Numbered from the stretch's first letter, positions 35,367-46,064 are shown. The stretch is 64,000 nucleotides of DNA from Dipteris shenzhenensis (GCA_047967505.1 CM106539.1), one strand, 5' to 3'. Numbers and translations: made by a program. Notes: a model not told the origin generated them from the sequence alone.

Positions 35367-35839
35367 AAGAATCGATTTCAAATCTTGAAATCGCGACTGT
35401 CGAGGGGGATAAGCAGTCCAAGGAGGGGGAAGATTTCGAGTTTTGAGGCGAAGCAGAATCGGGACCGCTTTCTGCTAAACAGGAGTAGCATGGGGAACTT
35501 GACTATCTGTTCACGATGAACAAGGTGACACGACTAACATGCGACGGGCTATTAGCGTGGAAAAACAGTCGCAGGTGACGGGTAAACGAGGTTGTCGACG
35601 TCTGCTCGAATTCGACAGGGTCGTTGGAGCAGGTTCGACAGGAAGAGTGAATCGTCGAGCAATCAGTAGCCGAGCAGGGAGTTTGAAGTGAAGAACAACA
35701 GTATATCGCGACTGTTTTTTTTGGACTTGAAATCGGGATAGTGAGCAGATTTGCGACGTGCATAATTCAAATTGATGCCAACACCTGTGTGACTTTGCTG
35801 AGAGCATAGGAGAGAGAAAAGCTTAGGCTGAGCCTAACA
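35367..35839 (+). repeat. Gypsy 5' LTR, right-hand part
   Basis: It ends GAGCCTAACA right before the primer site. Its left end is not found. It begins where the Copia LTR stops, so the Copia probably inserted into it. The matching part of the 3' LTR is not seen downstream. Confidence 0.5.
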
Positions 35840-35841
35840 TT

Positions 35842-35851
35842 TGGTATCACG
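35842..35851 (+). promoter_or_regulatory. Gypsy primer-binding site (degenerate)
   Basis: TGGTATCACG, two bases after the LTR end; it matches initiator-Met priming sites for the first eight bases and then diverges. Confidence 0.5.
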
Positions 35852-36198
35852 TAAGGCAGCGCAGAGGTGACGTGATCCGTCGAATATTACGAGACCTCCT
35901 CTGATCAACGCATATTTTATCTCGCGAGGTTGAGGGGGCTGGCGCAGACCCTTGTAGCAAGTTCTCTTGCAAGATCAACCTAGGCCTTCTATCGTCGAAT
36001 CGTTTGAAGAGGAGAAATCAGGGAGCCCTTTCTTTCCATGCAGTTTTTTTTGTTTTTCATATGGTCCTGTTATTTCTGCACCGTCGAAAAGAAAAAAAAA
36101 ACCAGGAAAGTAGAACAGAAGTGAAGGGTGTATATATTGGTTATTTGGGTTTTAGAAAAGACTGAAAAAAAAAAAAACCCATCTTCCATTGTGAATCT

Positions 36199-37116
36199 AT
36201 GGAGGCAGAAGGGCAGAATTCAAGGGTGAATCCTAGTGAGTCTAGAGTGCAGTCTACACAACAGATGTCACATTAGGCAGCACCTACTTTGATTGGTAGG
36301 ATTTCGATATTAGAAGATGCTTTACAGCAGATTATGAACCAGCAGCTTCAAGTGAATGCTGGTCAAAATGAGATCAGGGAGATGGTGCAAGCCTTGTCTG
36401 CTAGACCGTCTAGAATTGATAAGGGCAAAGCTCCAGTAGAGCCAGAGCCCAGTATACATTCCTTAGAGAATGCAAGGGTTAAAGTGCCTAATATCGCTAA
36501 TTATAGACCGGAGAAGTACGCTGGTCGGATGACCGAGCGCAGCCTTAATGTGATCGAGGTTTGGTTACACAAGTGGGAAGAAGCCTTCGCCATTTGTGAA
36601 ATTAGATCCGATCTAAAGAAAATCCGCAAGGCCACCCACCTGTTTATTGAGGCAGCGGACAGATGGTGGATAAAGCAACAGAAGGATCAAGTTGCTCCAA
36701 CCACCTGGGAAGGGTTTAAAGCTGAATTCAAGAAACACTTTCTTCCGCCTGATGAAGAATCCCGAGCTTGGGATGCTTATAGAAATCTTCGTCAGAGGAG
36801 TCTGTCAGTGGCAGAGTACACTGACAAATTCAGGAAATGTGTCATGAAAATAACAGACCCTCTCCCTATGTCGGTTCAGTTAAAAGACTATATCTATGGA
36901 CTGAATGACAAGATCAAAATGGAAGTTCGGGCTAAATATGTGACCACATTAGATGAATCTATTGCAGTAGCCCTGAACTATGAGGATGCCAGAGGCAGAT
37001 CTGGTGGATTTGTGCAGGCAGGACTCAATATGAGTACCCGAAAAAAGGGGGATTTTCGAGGAAATGGGTTTCAAAGACAAGTGTTTCGCAGCCAAGTGGC
37101 CAAACCAAGCAAGTGA
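36199..37116 (+). pseudogene. Gypsy gag
   Basis: The in-frame ATG at 36199 begins MEAEGQNSRVNPS, and a TAG at 36274 interrupts after 25 codons where a Gln codon is likely. From 36289 the frame is open for 275 codons and contains the retrotransposon gag domain (VEVWLHKWEEAF-like region, RWWIKQQKD, TWEGFKAEFKKHF, YTDKFRKC). It ends in a stop at 37114, and the zinc-knuckle part continues in another frame. Confidence 0.8.
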
Positions 37117-38095
37117 AGCCGGTTGAGGGACCAGTAAAAACAAGTACCACCATTGGGGTGAAAAGGAAAATAACTCCAATGGCAGCCCGCGCTTGGTCAA
37201 AGTCCTCGTTGACCCCTGAACAAAAAGAGAAAGCTAGGAAAGAAGGATTGTGCTTCGGCTACCTTCGGCGACATCAGTGGAAGGATTGTCCACTGAATAA
37301 AGACCGTCGCACGGCTAATATGATAATATCTGAATGCGACGTGGAAATGCAGGAGAGTCCCAATGCAGAACATATGCAGATGCAACTGGCGGGACCTTCT
37401 CAGAGGTTAGTACCTTGTTTGTTATGTGTATCTGTTGCTAAGTTAGTGACGAGTGCACCTGATAACATCCTATCTAAGCCCGCAGCAACGGGGTATACGG
37501 CCTTCAATGATACGGAGTTAATTAAAATGAAAGGGCAAGTGGCCAGTCATGATGTCATTGTGTTGTTTGACTCGGCATTAACTCACAATGTGATTAACTC
37601 CAAGCTCGTGAAGAGGCTGAAATTAAAGACAAGTCCATCTGACTATGCGTATACAGTCAGGATGGCAGATGGAAGTTCAACTGAAGTATGGGACCAAAGG
37701 GTTACCCAGTTGGAGCTTCAGATTCAGGAATATGCTGAGAAGCTGGATTTTGAAATGACCAAGCTTGCTCATGCAGATATAGCCCTGGGTATGGCGTGGC
37801 ATTCTAGAAAGAATCCAGCCATTGACTGGAAAAAGCACATATATCAATTCAAGATGAATGATGTGCTTTATGTCTTGCGAGGTGAAAAAGATATACCTCA
37901 AGGACCGTTGGTTTCCGTGATGAAAATCAGAAAGGCTCAAGTAGAGTTTTTATTCCTTTGCACAGCATCGGTAGAGCCGGTTGATGATTCTTCAGCTAGC
38001 ACTGATGTTACGCAAAGTGGTGAGATGGCCAAGCTGGCTAATCTTATAACAGAGGAGTTCTCTGAATGTTTTAGAAATGAAAGGAGAAAAAGTTT
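37113..38095 (+). pseudogene. Gypsy zinc knuckle and protease
   Basis: The frame is shifted relative to gag, so a small indel or programmed frameshift separates them. The knuckle reads CFGYLRRHQWKDC: the second Cys is Tyr, so zinc binding is lost. The protease centre reads LFDSALTHN, with Ala in place of the Gly of the DSG triad. It then runs to the linker before RT (NLITEEFSECF) and stops there. Confidence 0.8.
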
Positions 38096-38511
38096 TTCTT
38101 AGAGTTCCTTCGCACTCGAAGTCGTTGACTTCAGGAGAGTGTGCTAAGTTATCACCTTGATACTGTGGGCCGTGGTTAATTCTAAAGAGAATAGGCAGTG
38201 TAGCCTATAAATTAGAATTGCCACAAGGGTGTAAGATGCACCCGGTTTTTCATGTTTCGCGCTTAAAGAAATTTTTGCATACAGGTGATTCACTAATCGA
38301 AGGTGTGGTTTTGTTTCAGGAGATAGAGGATATTGCAAGGCACAAGCCAACAAGAATCCTGGACCGAAGAACAATGCAAATACGAAATCGGAAGATACCC
38401 ACGGTGTTGGTTGCATGGCATGGTCAGCCTCTATCGGAAGCTACCTGGGAATCCGTATACCAGTTACGGAGAGCGTTCCCAGATTTCATCATCGAGGACG
38501 CTGATGCTTGA
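38075..38511 (+). pseudogene. Gypsy integrase C-terminus and chromodomain
   Basis: Directly after the deletion junction the reading is GEKVFLRVPSHSKSL, then CGPWLILKRIGSVAYKLELP, HPVFHVSRLKK and a chromodomain (HKPTRILDRRTM, VAWHGQPLSEATWESV). A TGA at 38158 replaces an expected Arg (SPRYCGP-type motif). Chromodomains steer chromovirus insertion to particular chromatin. The integrase HHCC finger and DDE core are absent. Confidence 0.85.
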
Positions 38512-38523
38512 AGAGGGAAGGAA

Positions 38524-39300
38524 TGTTATGCTCTAGCCGAGATAGCATGACCTCGGATAGATCGGTGGGCATTTTCTCTTAGATGACCAACTTTTGTATT
38601 AGTTAATGTGCGTAATTGAAATGGTCAAGAGAAGTAACTGCCAAGGTCCTAGGTGAGGGTGGAATGGCATTGACTAGGTAGTTTTGAGTGCTAAGGCCTA
38701 GGTGCACCTAAATGTGCAATAATGCCAAGGGGCAAGTGGTTTTTAATGTGCCCCAAGAGAGGGGTAAAAAGGTGCACCAAGTGGAGAGGCTAAATTGATG
38801 ACATTTGGCAAGGAGAACTATCTAGGGAAATGAGGGTCTCATGGATAAGTATGAAAATAACGAAGGAACGATTTGATCTGATGATCTGCTATCCATGAGA
38901 GTTTGGCTGGGTGGAACAAATGAATGCCATCGCCCGTGATTTGTATCCACGTAGGAATAGAGCTTCGTGAACAAGAGATAGAGTTTATAACAGAGAAGAG
39001 GCTGATGGTGATGTAGAATGACCAGCCAGTAGGAGAGAGTGCAGAACAGTTTGGATGCAGCTCTAGAGCAGTCTAGAGCAGCTTATGGGAGCTTGGAGCA
39101 GCAAGGGGAGGCTAGGAGCAGCTTTCTGAGGCTGATGGAGAGGAGTGACCAACCAATGAGAGACTGGATAAAGTTTGATCAGTCCATAGAGCAGCTTATG
39201 AAAGCATGGAGCAGTAATGGGAGGGTTCGAGCAGCTGGTGTTGCAGCAAGGGGACCTCCTAGAAAACCCTTGGGAGGAGGACAAGAACCCTAGGTCTGTT
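38524..39300 (+). repeat. Gypsy 3' LTR, start only
   Basis: It starts TGTTATGCTCTAGCC after a purine tract (GAAGAGGGAAGGAA). The right end is not found, so the limit given is approximate. GAGCAG-like words recur at 39060-39245. Confidence 0.5.
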
Positions 39301-40078
39301 CTTCATAGTTACTTGGGAATGCCGTTCTGCTTAGGGACTATTGGGAATGCCTAGAAAATGCCAGGCATACGGGACAGCAAGGGACAATCTAGGGAACAAA
39401 AGGACAATTTAACTTAATAACGAAATAAAGCAAAATGTTAGCCTCGAGAAGAAACATTCCAAGAAGTAGATGCATTTGTAAGGATAGCTAAGTTTATCTC
39501 TTCCACACGCTTCATTCCTGATTCCTACCAAAATTTGAATAGATTTGTCTTTTGATCCCTGAAATTTGCTAAAACTTTTATAAAGTAAATAAACAGGCTT
39601 TATTTTTTCACTTTTCTTTTACTTTTTTCACTTTCCAATGTTATTGTCTAGGCCTTAAGTGAAATGAAGTAGAGCAATAAATCAAAAGCATCAATAATCA
39701 TTCCCTTTCGCTGTAGGATACCACCAGCCAATTCATTTTCCATCCACAAGATTTATGAAATAGCAGATTACAAATTTCCATCAGCCATACCATGTAAGGG
39801 TTTGGAATTTAAAGATTCCATGAGTAAAAGAAGCATTCATCATCAGGATTGCAATCAGGTCTGCTCATGTGAGGGCTTTCATAGCCACATCAATGTTGCT
39901 TTTCAGTCAGAACCCCCTCCCCCCCCCCCCCCCCCCCTTTCTCGCAAAAGGGGGAATAAAAAACAGCATAAAGACACTCACTCTATTGCGTATGTGTTGC
40001 TGTTGCTTGCTTTATGTTGCATCCATAAAACCTCAGCGTGGTACAAAGAGTGCAAAAGGGCAGCAGATATAAAATTAC
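39301..40078. other. PHT2;1: Intron sequence near the donor site
   Basis: No gene. A run of 19 C residues lies at 39919-39937. Confidence 0.6.
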
Positions 40079-40270
40079 CACTCTTATAAACTTGTACACA
40101 GCAAACGAGACAGCAGCCCCTAGAACAGGTGAAATGATCCATGACGACACAACCCTCGCCAAAGAGCTCCAATAAACTGCATTAACACCTCCATAAATCA
40201 AACCAAATCCCACCAAGGCACCAACAATACAATGAGTTGTCGAAACTGGCCATCCATAGTAGGAAGCAAC
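40079..40270 (-). CDS. PHT2;1: Phosphate transporter PHT2;1-like, internal exon (64 codons)
   Basis: The acceptor GTTTAAACAG precedes GTTGCTTCC, and the exon ends AAGTTTATAAGAGTG before the donor GTAATT. It is 192 bp, exactly 64 codons, phase 0 at both ends. It encodes YYGWPVSTTHCIVGALVGFG, the conserved P-x-S-x-TH motif of the first PHO4 repeat, followed by hydrophobic segments (SSWIISPVLGAAVSFAVYKF). It joins in frame to the exon at 25125. No upstream exon is recognised up to 64000, so either the next intron exceeds 23 kb or the gene is broken here. Confidence 0.9.
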
Positions 40271-40783
40271 CTGTTTAAACATGGGGGAACAAAAAGGAAA
40301 GATCAACCAAAATTACTGATTTATCTTATTAGAGATTCAAAAAGAGCAACTCCTAACCAATGAAGACCATGCAACGAGGGACAGATTGTTTGTATGAAAA
40401 TATCTCGAAAAGAAGTCTCATCAATAGTGGAGTTCTGTAGTTTCCAATTCTCCAGTAACCTTCAGTTTGACTTCAAGTTCCACTAGCTTTCAAAACGCAT
40501 TGCCAGCTTGCAGCTCTTGCAGCTTTTACTCATGATGTGGAACAGGTTCCTACCTCGCCAATAAATCCTTGTATGAGAGATGTTTCCTTTGTTCAAACAT
40601 AGCAATGTAAAATTTTTCATTCTCCATTCTTTTCATTTCTTTTTTTCATTCTCCATTCTTTGATGACTTCCAAAATAATTTGTTGACTGCAGCTCATTTT
40701 CTAGTTGATGATGGCAGGTAATTGACAAGCGCTTCAAGAATTTGATTTAATGCCAAGGGACTTGCCCAATCATGACATCACAA
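40271..40783. other. PHT2;1: No recognised feature
   Basis: Presumably the next upstream intron of the transporter gene; nothing recognised. Confidence 0.4.
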
Positions 40784-41460
40784 ATAGGTGTGCCAAGCAT
40801 GAGAAGTTTCCACCCACTCCAGATCCCAAAGCAGTTTGCCTTCCGTGATACAGAAAAGTCAGAGTTGATTGCATCTCATCCTGCTCACTTGCAAGGGAGT
40901 TCATGTTCAAGACATTTGCAATTCAGCAAAAACGTTATAATTGATCTTGGGCATCCTCTTGCTGGCTCATCCCAGGAGCAAAAGACTGTTGCCTCTCTGC
41001 TCCGAGGCTAAAAGAGACATCCAGCTCCTCAAACCAAAGGAATGAGCCAGTTTGTCATCCCACTCACGCTACTGTGTTATAACAACTAAGGCTAGCTTCT
41101 AACCCCCTAACCTCCGCAGCAGAATAACTTGGGAAGACTTACAAACTCAGAATCAGATGAGTATACTCCAAAGAAACACAAAGACACAAAGAACTGATAG
41201 GTGTGCTGAACATGAGAAACTTCAACCCACTCCAGGTCCCAAAGCAGTTTGCCTTCGTGATGCAGAAAAGCCAGAGTTGATTGCATCTCATCCCGCCCAC
41301 TCTCAAGGAGTTCATGTCCAAGAGAATTACCCATTTCACCTCTTGTAATTCAGCAAGAAAGTGAGAATCTTGCTGGCTCATCTTGGGAGAAAAGACTGTT
41401 GGCTCTCTGCTCCAAGGCCAGAAGAGATGCCCAGATCCTTAAACAAAAGGAATGAGCCAG
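40784..41460. repeat. Two direct repeats of ~265 bp
   Basis: 40784-41050 and 41197-41460 are diverged copies, both running from ATAGGTGTGC through CCCAAAGCAGTTTGCCTTC, GAGTTGATTGCATCTCATCC and GACTGTTG to GGAATGAGCCAG. The reading frames inside are not conserved between copies. Confidence 0.85.
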
Positions 41461-41650
41461 CTTGCAACCCTCTATACATCATCTTCACAATGCAAGGAGA
41501 GAGCAATGTTACCAAACACATTTCATGCGTTTTGCAGGTTTCAAACAGAAATGTTTTGTAATTTTGATAGGAGTTTCACCTAGGAACATGTAAAAATATT
41601 GCACACATTATTATTAACATATAAAGTATACATTGTCAAAGTGTATAGAC

Positions 41651-41676
41651 TCTCTCTCTCTCTCTCTCTCTCTCTC
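41651..41676. repeat. (TC)n microsatellite
   Basis: Thirteen TC units, followed at 41720-41790 by CA-rich sequence. Confidence 0.9.
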
Positions 41677-41929
41677 GTGCGCACGCACATGCACAAAAAC
41701 TTTTTTAGGTGAAATAGAGTGCGTGCACACACACACAAACACAAAGCACGTGTCACACACACATTGCATAGTACACACATACACGAGACAAACTGTGCAC
41801 ATGATATTCACCACTTTGGAAATCAAAAGTGAAGACTCAAAGAGTCAAAATGTATATGAAATATAGATGATCCATGGATCATAAGTTCATACAAAAAGCA
41901 ATACATACAAGTAGCAAGGCTACATATAC

Positions 41930-42046
41930 CTAGATGAATCCAGGAACATTCCCAAACTCATCCTCTAAAAACACAACATAGTGCAGTTTCAATCTCACGA
42001 GAGTCACTCATAAGATTGAAAACCATAAACTCCATCACACATAGCA
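41930..42046. repeat. Left half of a dispersed repeat split by the TR-GAG insertion
   Basis: Sequence from CTAGATGAATCCAGGAACAT to CCATCACACATAGCA matches the unit tandemly repeated at 57-58.5 kb. The unit resumes at 44717 after the element. Confidence 0.85.
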
Positions 42047-42051
42047 GGGAC

Positions 42052-42338
42052 TGATGGGATATCTCAAGGTGTATGCCCCAGGCACACCTTGGGTTCTATG
42101 TGTGTGTGCTAGAGGCACAGTTAGGTGCCCATAAGCACTATTAGGTGGTGGTAGATGCCACATAGGATGATTGAGAGATTCTAGGAGCTGATTGAGGAGA
42201 TGATTGAGGAGATGATTGTGGAGCTTGGTGGCTCATGTAGAGGTGCCTACATATGGACCTCACCTTTCTTCATTCCATAAGCAAGCAAGCATTCTCATTT
42301 CGTGTTCAGCTTCATGCTTTCCTTTCACTTCTTCAACA
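42052..42338 (+). repeat. TR-GAG 5' LTR
   Basis: 287 bp, from TGATGGGATATCTCAAGG to CACTTCTTCAACA. It differs from the 3' LTR at only a few positions by eye. Confidence 0.93.
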
Positions 42339-42350
42339 TGGTATCAGAGC
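42339..42350 (+). promoter_or_regulatory. Primer-binding site, initiator-Met tRNA
   Basis: TGGTATCAGAGC follows the LTR with no gap. Confidence 0.9.
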
Positions 42351-43205
42351 ACTATGATCCTCCTTGAGCCCATTTATGCCATGTCATCTTTTTCATCTTC
42401 GTCTTCTTCTTCACCTTCCTCTCCATTTTTGCCCCTTTCTACCCAAACACTTGGAGGGCTGAGTTCTCTACCTACAAGCAACCATTCCCAGGGTCCTTCT
42501 GGCTGGAGAGACCCTTCATATGGGCGAACTTCCATGTCAGAGGAATTAGACAATGGTGCCCACGAAACCGCGCAACAGTCGCCTTCTTCTCGACGCCATT
42601 TCGTTCAATTCCACTTGCTGGAGCAGCCATTACAAAATTCCTCTGAGCCAAGCTTGCACAACAGTATGAGCTAGCTCCTGCCCAGATTTGAAGTGAAATG
42701 GTCCACCAGGGAGGGAGAAACAGACGAAAAACCAGTCGACTTTCAAGCTGCTGGCTATGGCGACGTGACGTGGCATTTCGCCTCTCTTCTTCAGTGGCTC
42801 TTCTCTGGTATACCAGCTTTATTTCTACCTAGAAAGCCCTCTTTTCTTTGCTTTGAAGAGTGAGATACAAGCCCTCCAAGATCACAGGCCTCTGTTTTGG
42901 ACAGTTTTGACAATGTTGTGAGTTTGATGCTACATTAGATGCTACTTTAGCATTTCTAATGTTTTAAAGTGTTGAATAGCATCAATACAATTGTGGCTAC
43001 AACTTTCCTTTAGGTTGCTATACCTAGATTTGCTTGGAATACTTTCATTTAGCCACCTCTATGAAGCATCATTTCCATTATGATTTTTAGTATGGAATTT
43101 GGTTACAAGTCTTCGCTACACTAAATGCCTGTACTTTGAAAGCTTTTCAACTCTTTCTAGCCTTGTAAGAGAGTAGACACTGCCCATTTTGGGTTAGAAC
43201 CTCTC

Positions 43206-44048
43206 ATGGCGACCTTCTTGAATATGAATAAGTTCAATGGTAAAGGCTTTCACACATGGCAGATGAAGGTTAAGTTTGCATTGATGAGGGAAAACCTCTG
43301 GGGGCTCGTCAAACCTGCTTCAACTTCTTCTTCAACAGCCTCTAATGCTAGAGAATCCTCAGCTACTATACACCCGGCACGAGATCCTGCTAGAGAGGAG
43401 AAAGACTATGGCATTATTGCTCTTGGCTTAGGAGATGACTATATTCATCACATTTCTGATTTGGAGTCTCCTTCTGAAGCTTGGCAGAAGCTTGGTATTA
43501 TTTTTGGTGCTAGCTCTCACATCTCAAAATTGTCACTTAAGATTGCTTTCTTTGAATTGAAGATGGCTAGTGGCACTCCCTTGGCTGCTCATGTCAATCA
43601 CATGCGGAGTCTCATGACTCAACTTGCTTCTATCAACTCTCCAATCACTATAGATGATGCAATGGCAGTATTGCTCAAAAGTATGCCTGAGGATTATGAT
43701 CATGTTGTTACCACTTTGAAAAATCTTCCTAATCTTACTCTTGAAGGCCTTACTACTACTCTTCAAGAAGAAGAAAGGCACAAGGAACTCCGAAGAGGAA
43801 ATGACACAACCTATGCCATAAAAACTCAAATGGGTAAGTTTCAACCTTGCAAACATTGTGGGAAGACTAATCACCTCTCAAAAGATTGCTTCAAGATCAA
43901 TCCTTGCAAATATTTTGGCAAAAACAATCACCATGAAATGTTTTGTAAGGCCAAAAAGGAAGCAACTACAAAACCAGAAACTGCCAATTTACTTTCAGTT
44001 GATGTGCCTCCACAAGATGAGGCCTCCTATGAAGATTATGCTTTTTGA
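43206..44048 (+). CDS. Copia-type gag, 280 residues, intact
   Basis: The capsid-type protein begins MATFLNMNKFNGKGFHTWQM, the usual Copia gag start. A UBN2-like helical domain follows (SPSEAWQKL, SLKIAFFELKM, VLLKSMPEDYDHVVTTL). A CCHC knuckle lies at C215, C218, H223, C228, and a second has its second Cys replaced by Phe (CKYFGKNNHHEMFC). The frame ends in TGA after EDYAF. No protease DSG, integrase or RT occurs before the 3' LTR. That the only frame of the element is uninterrupted suggests recent activity in trans. Confidence 0.88.
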   Translation: MATFLNMNKFNGKGFHTWQMKVKFALMRENLWGLVKPASTSSSTASNARESSATIHPARDPAREEKDYGIIALGLGDDYIHHISDLESPSEAWQKLGIIFGASSHISKLSLKIAFFELKMASGTPLAAHVNHMRSLMTQLASINSPITIDDAMAVLLKSMPEDYDHVVTTLKNLPNLTLEGLTTTLQEEERHKELRRGNDTTYAIKTQMGKFQPCKHCGKTNHLSKDCFKINPCKYFGKNNHHEMFCKAKKEATTKPETANLLSVDVPPQDEASYEDYAF

Positions 44049-44424
44049 ACCATCTCCATATATGCTCCAGATCTCTCTTTTATGTTGAGTCAAGGTACTC
44101 TGCCTGGATAATCCTCCAAAATGAATGGAATAAACTATTGTGTTCTTTGTAAACACCTCCGGTCACCATATGATGATGTAGGCCATGTGTATGTGTTTTT
44201 TGCTCCATGGTACCTCCTGCAGACATTGTGTGCATGTACATGCAGGGGAGATAACCATTGGAAGGTCTTATGTATCCCTTTTGTTTACTTCACACCCTTG
44301 GGAACCCTTGCTAGCATGAGATCCTAGCCATAGATTTATCTTTGACCACCATGAGATGGCATGAGAAACTATGAGACTAGATGTATCCTTGACATAGCCT
44401 GAGGCATTCCCTTGAGGGGAGGTA

Positions 44425-44711
44425 TGATGGGATATCTCAAGGTGTATGCCCCAGGCACACCTTGGGTTCTATGTGTGTGTGCTAGAGGCACAGTTAGGTG
44501 CCCATAAGCACTGTTAGGTGGTGGTAGATGCCACATAGGATGATTGAGAGTTTCTAGGAGCTGATTGAGGAGATAATTGAGGAGATGATTGTGGAGCTTG
44601 GTGGCTCATGTAGAGGTGCCTACATATGGACCTCACCTTTCTTCATTCCATAAGCAAGCAAGCATTCTCATTTCGTGTTCAGCTTCATGCTTTCCTTTCA
44701 CTTCTTCAACA
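44425..44711 (+). repeat. TR-GAG 3' LTR
   Basis: 287 bp, preceded by the polypurine tract GAGGGGAGGTA, ending CTTCTTCAACA before the target duplication. Confidence 0.93.
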
Positions 44712-44716
44712 GGGAC

Positions 44717-44761
44717 TAGCTACTATGACATCCCCATTGACGTCATCAGCACCCAACAGCC
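44717..44761. repeat. Right part of the split dispersed repeat
   Basis: TAGCTACTATGACATCCCCA then TTGACGTCATCAGCACCCAA; it stops near 44761. Confidence 0.8.
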
Positions 44762-45906
44762 TAAGCCGGATGTCTAGTCTCTAGAACTGAGGGCTAAGGC
44801 CTAATCCAAGGTCTATTGCAGTGCCCTCATCACTACGATTTGCAGACGATGTGTCCTTTGAAGAGGAAGATGGAGAAATATCATCCTCAAACCTGGCTCG
44901 TATCTGGTCAAACAACTCCTACGAGTCTACGAAGTGTGGATCTTGAACGTGAACCACCTCCTCCCTCTACAGCTCAACCTACTCCATGGGCTGCTATTGC
45001 TCTGTGAGATGCTCCAGCTCTCTGTTCTAATACTCACCTCTACTCGACGTCATGAGGATGATGATGCTCAAGACTGTATATGATCCTCCTTATGAACCTT
45101 AATAACTATGAACGGGTTGTGGAGCCTACGATAATCCCAAGGCTGTGCCATGTGTACATATATACTATATAGCCTCTGTAGCAAGAAGTACTCGTGAAAC
45201 AAGAGCTTGAGCCATCGAGCATGTCTAGCATCATAATCAGAACATCTCCACTGCAAAAAGTCATAGGCATCATCATTCTCTCTACTTTGCAAAATAATCA
45301 ACATATCAAGAGGTATCCTCTTCAACTCATCAAGACTCGACTACTTTGGATTCCACTCAACACTCATCAGGACTCAATTACCTTGGATTCCACTCAATGC
45401 TACCAAATCCATCTGAGATCTATACTCTCAAGGAGATGTAGGTTGGCATTTACATATACAATCTCTTAAGCTGCTCCATGCTCAACATGACGTAAAGTAT
45501 GGAAAAGTAAATTGTCAAGACTTAAGACTCAATATGTTATATTTAATAATTATAGAGGTTAGACTTTGAAGGCTGGATTCAAGAAAACTTACATGTTTCT
45601 TTTCTTTTTTTTAATGCTTGCACAAATACTGCATACCATCTCAGCTGGGATCTAAGGTGCAATCTTGTCATATGATGTAGAGAGCTAGCTTCTACAATGA
45701 GAGATTTGAAATCGTGAATTTCTCCTACAAACAACCTAATGTCTCTTTCCTTGGCAATTGCACAAGCGAAATGGCCCATATCATTATAGAACTCATGATG
45801 TTTTCTTCAATGCTATTGCAACATATCATTTTAAAATAAAGACATAATAAACTGCAACCATGTGGCCACGTGTATGCCGATGTATGCATGAATGACACTA
45901 GATCTT
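44762..45906. other. No recognised gene
   Basis: Only short, unrecognised frames. Confidence 0.45.
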
Positions 45907-46017
45907 ATATACCTAGATGAATCCAGGAACATTCCCAAATTCATCCTCTAAAAACATAGCATAGTGCAGTTTCAATCTCACGATAGTCACTCATAAGATT
46001 GAAAACCATAAACTCCA
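45907..46017. repeat. Partial copy of the dispersed repeat
   Basis: It matches 41930-42040 almost exactly and ends abruptly at ATAAACTCCA, where pyrimidine-rich LINE-associated sequence begins. Confidence 0.85.
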
Positions 46018-46064
46018 GGCTTAAATGGAGATTAAAAGATAAAGAGAAGCCCTAATGGAGTTGC

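Larger units (their letters stand above)
35367..38523 (+). mobile_element. Gypsy chromovirus with RT, RNase H and integrase core deleted
   Basis: Parts present: the end of the 5' LTR (to 35839), a primer site, gag, zinc knuckle, protease, then an abrupt jump to the integrase C-terminus with chromodomain, and the start of the 3' LTR at 38524. The LTR outer bases (TGTTA at 38524, TAACA at 35839) are perfect inverted repeats. The Copia element abuts it on the left. Together gag, protease and tail make about 2.3 kb of the 4-5 kb expected. Confidence 0.85.
25126..40078 (-). other. PHT2;1: Intron of the phosphate transporter, 14,953 bp
   Basis: The donor GTAATT is at 40078-40073 and the acceptor TTATGCAG ends at 25126, both on the minus strand, joining codons in phase 0 exactly as the protein family requires (KFIRV then FVYSAPNP). 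The intron holds a 40-bp palindromic tandem repeat, a Gypsy protease fragment, a Copia element with an intact polyprotein and an internally deleted Gypsy element. These retroelements all read on the plus strand, antisense to the gene. Confidence 0.85.
42052..44711 (+). mobile_element. Gag-only LTR retrotransposon (TR-GAG type), 2660 bp
   Basis: Two 287-bp LTRs flank 2.1 kb that carries a Copia gag but no pol. The target duplication GGGAC lies on both sides (42047-42051 and 44712-44716), so this is one complete insertion. Such gag-only elements need enzymes from autonomous relatives. The insertion split a copy of the dispersed 540-590 bp unit, the uninterrupted form of which is visible at 57.3 and 57.9 kb. 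Confidence 0.93.

Noticed and set aside
40772-41011. Plus-strand frame as an upstream gene
   Set aside because: It lies in a duplicated segment; the second copy does not keep the frame and no family is recognised.
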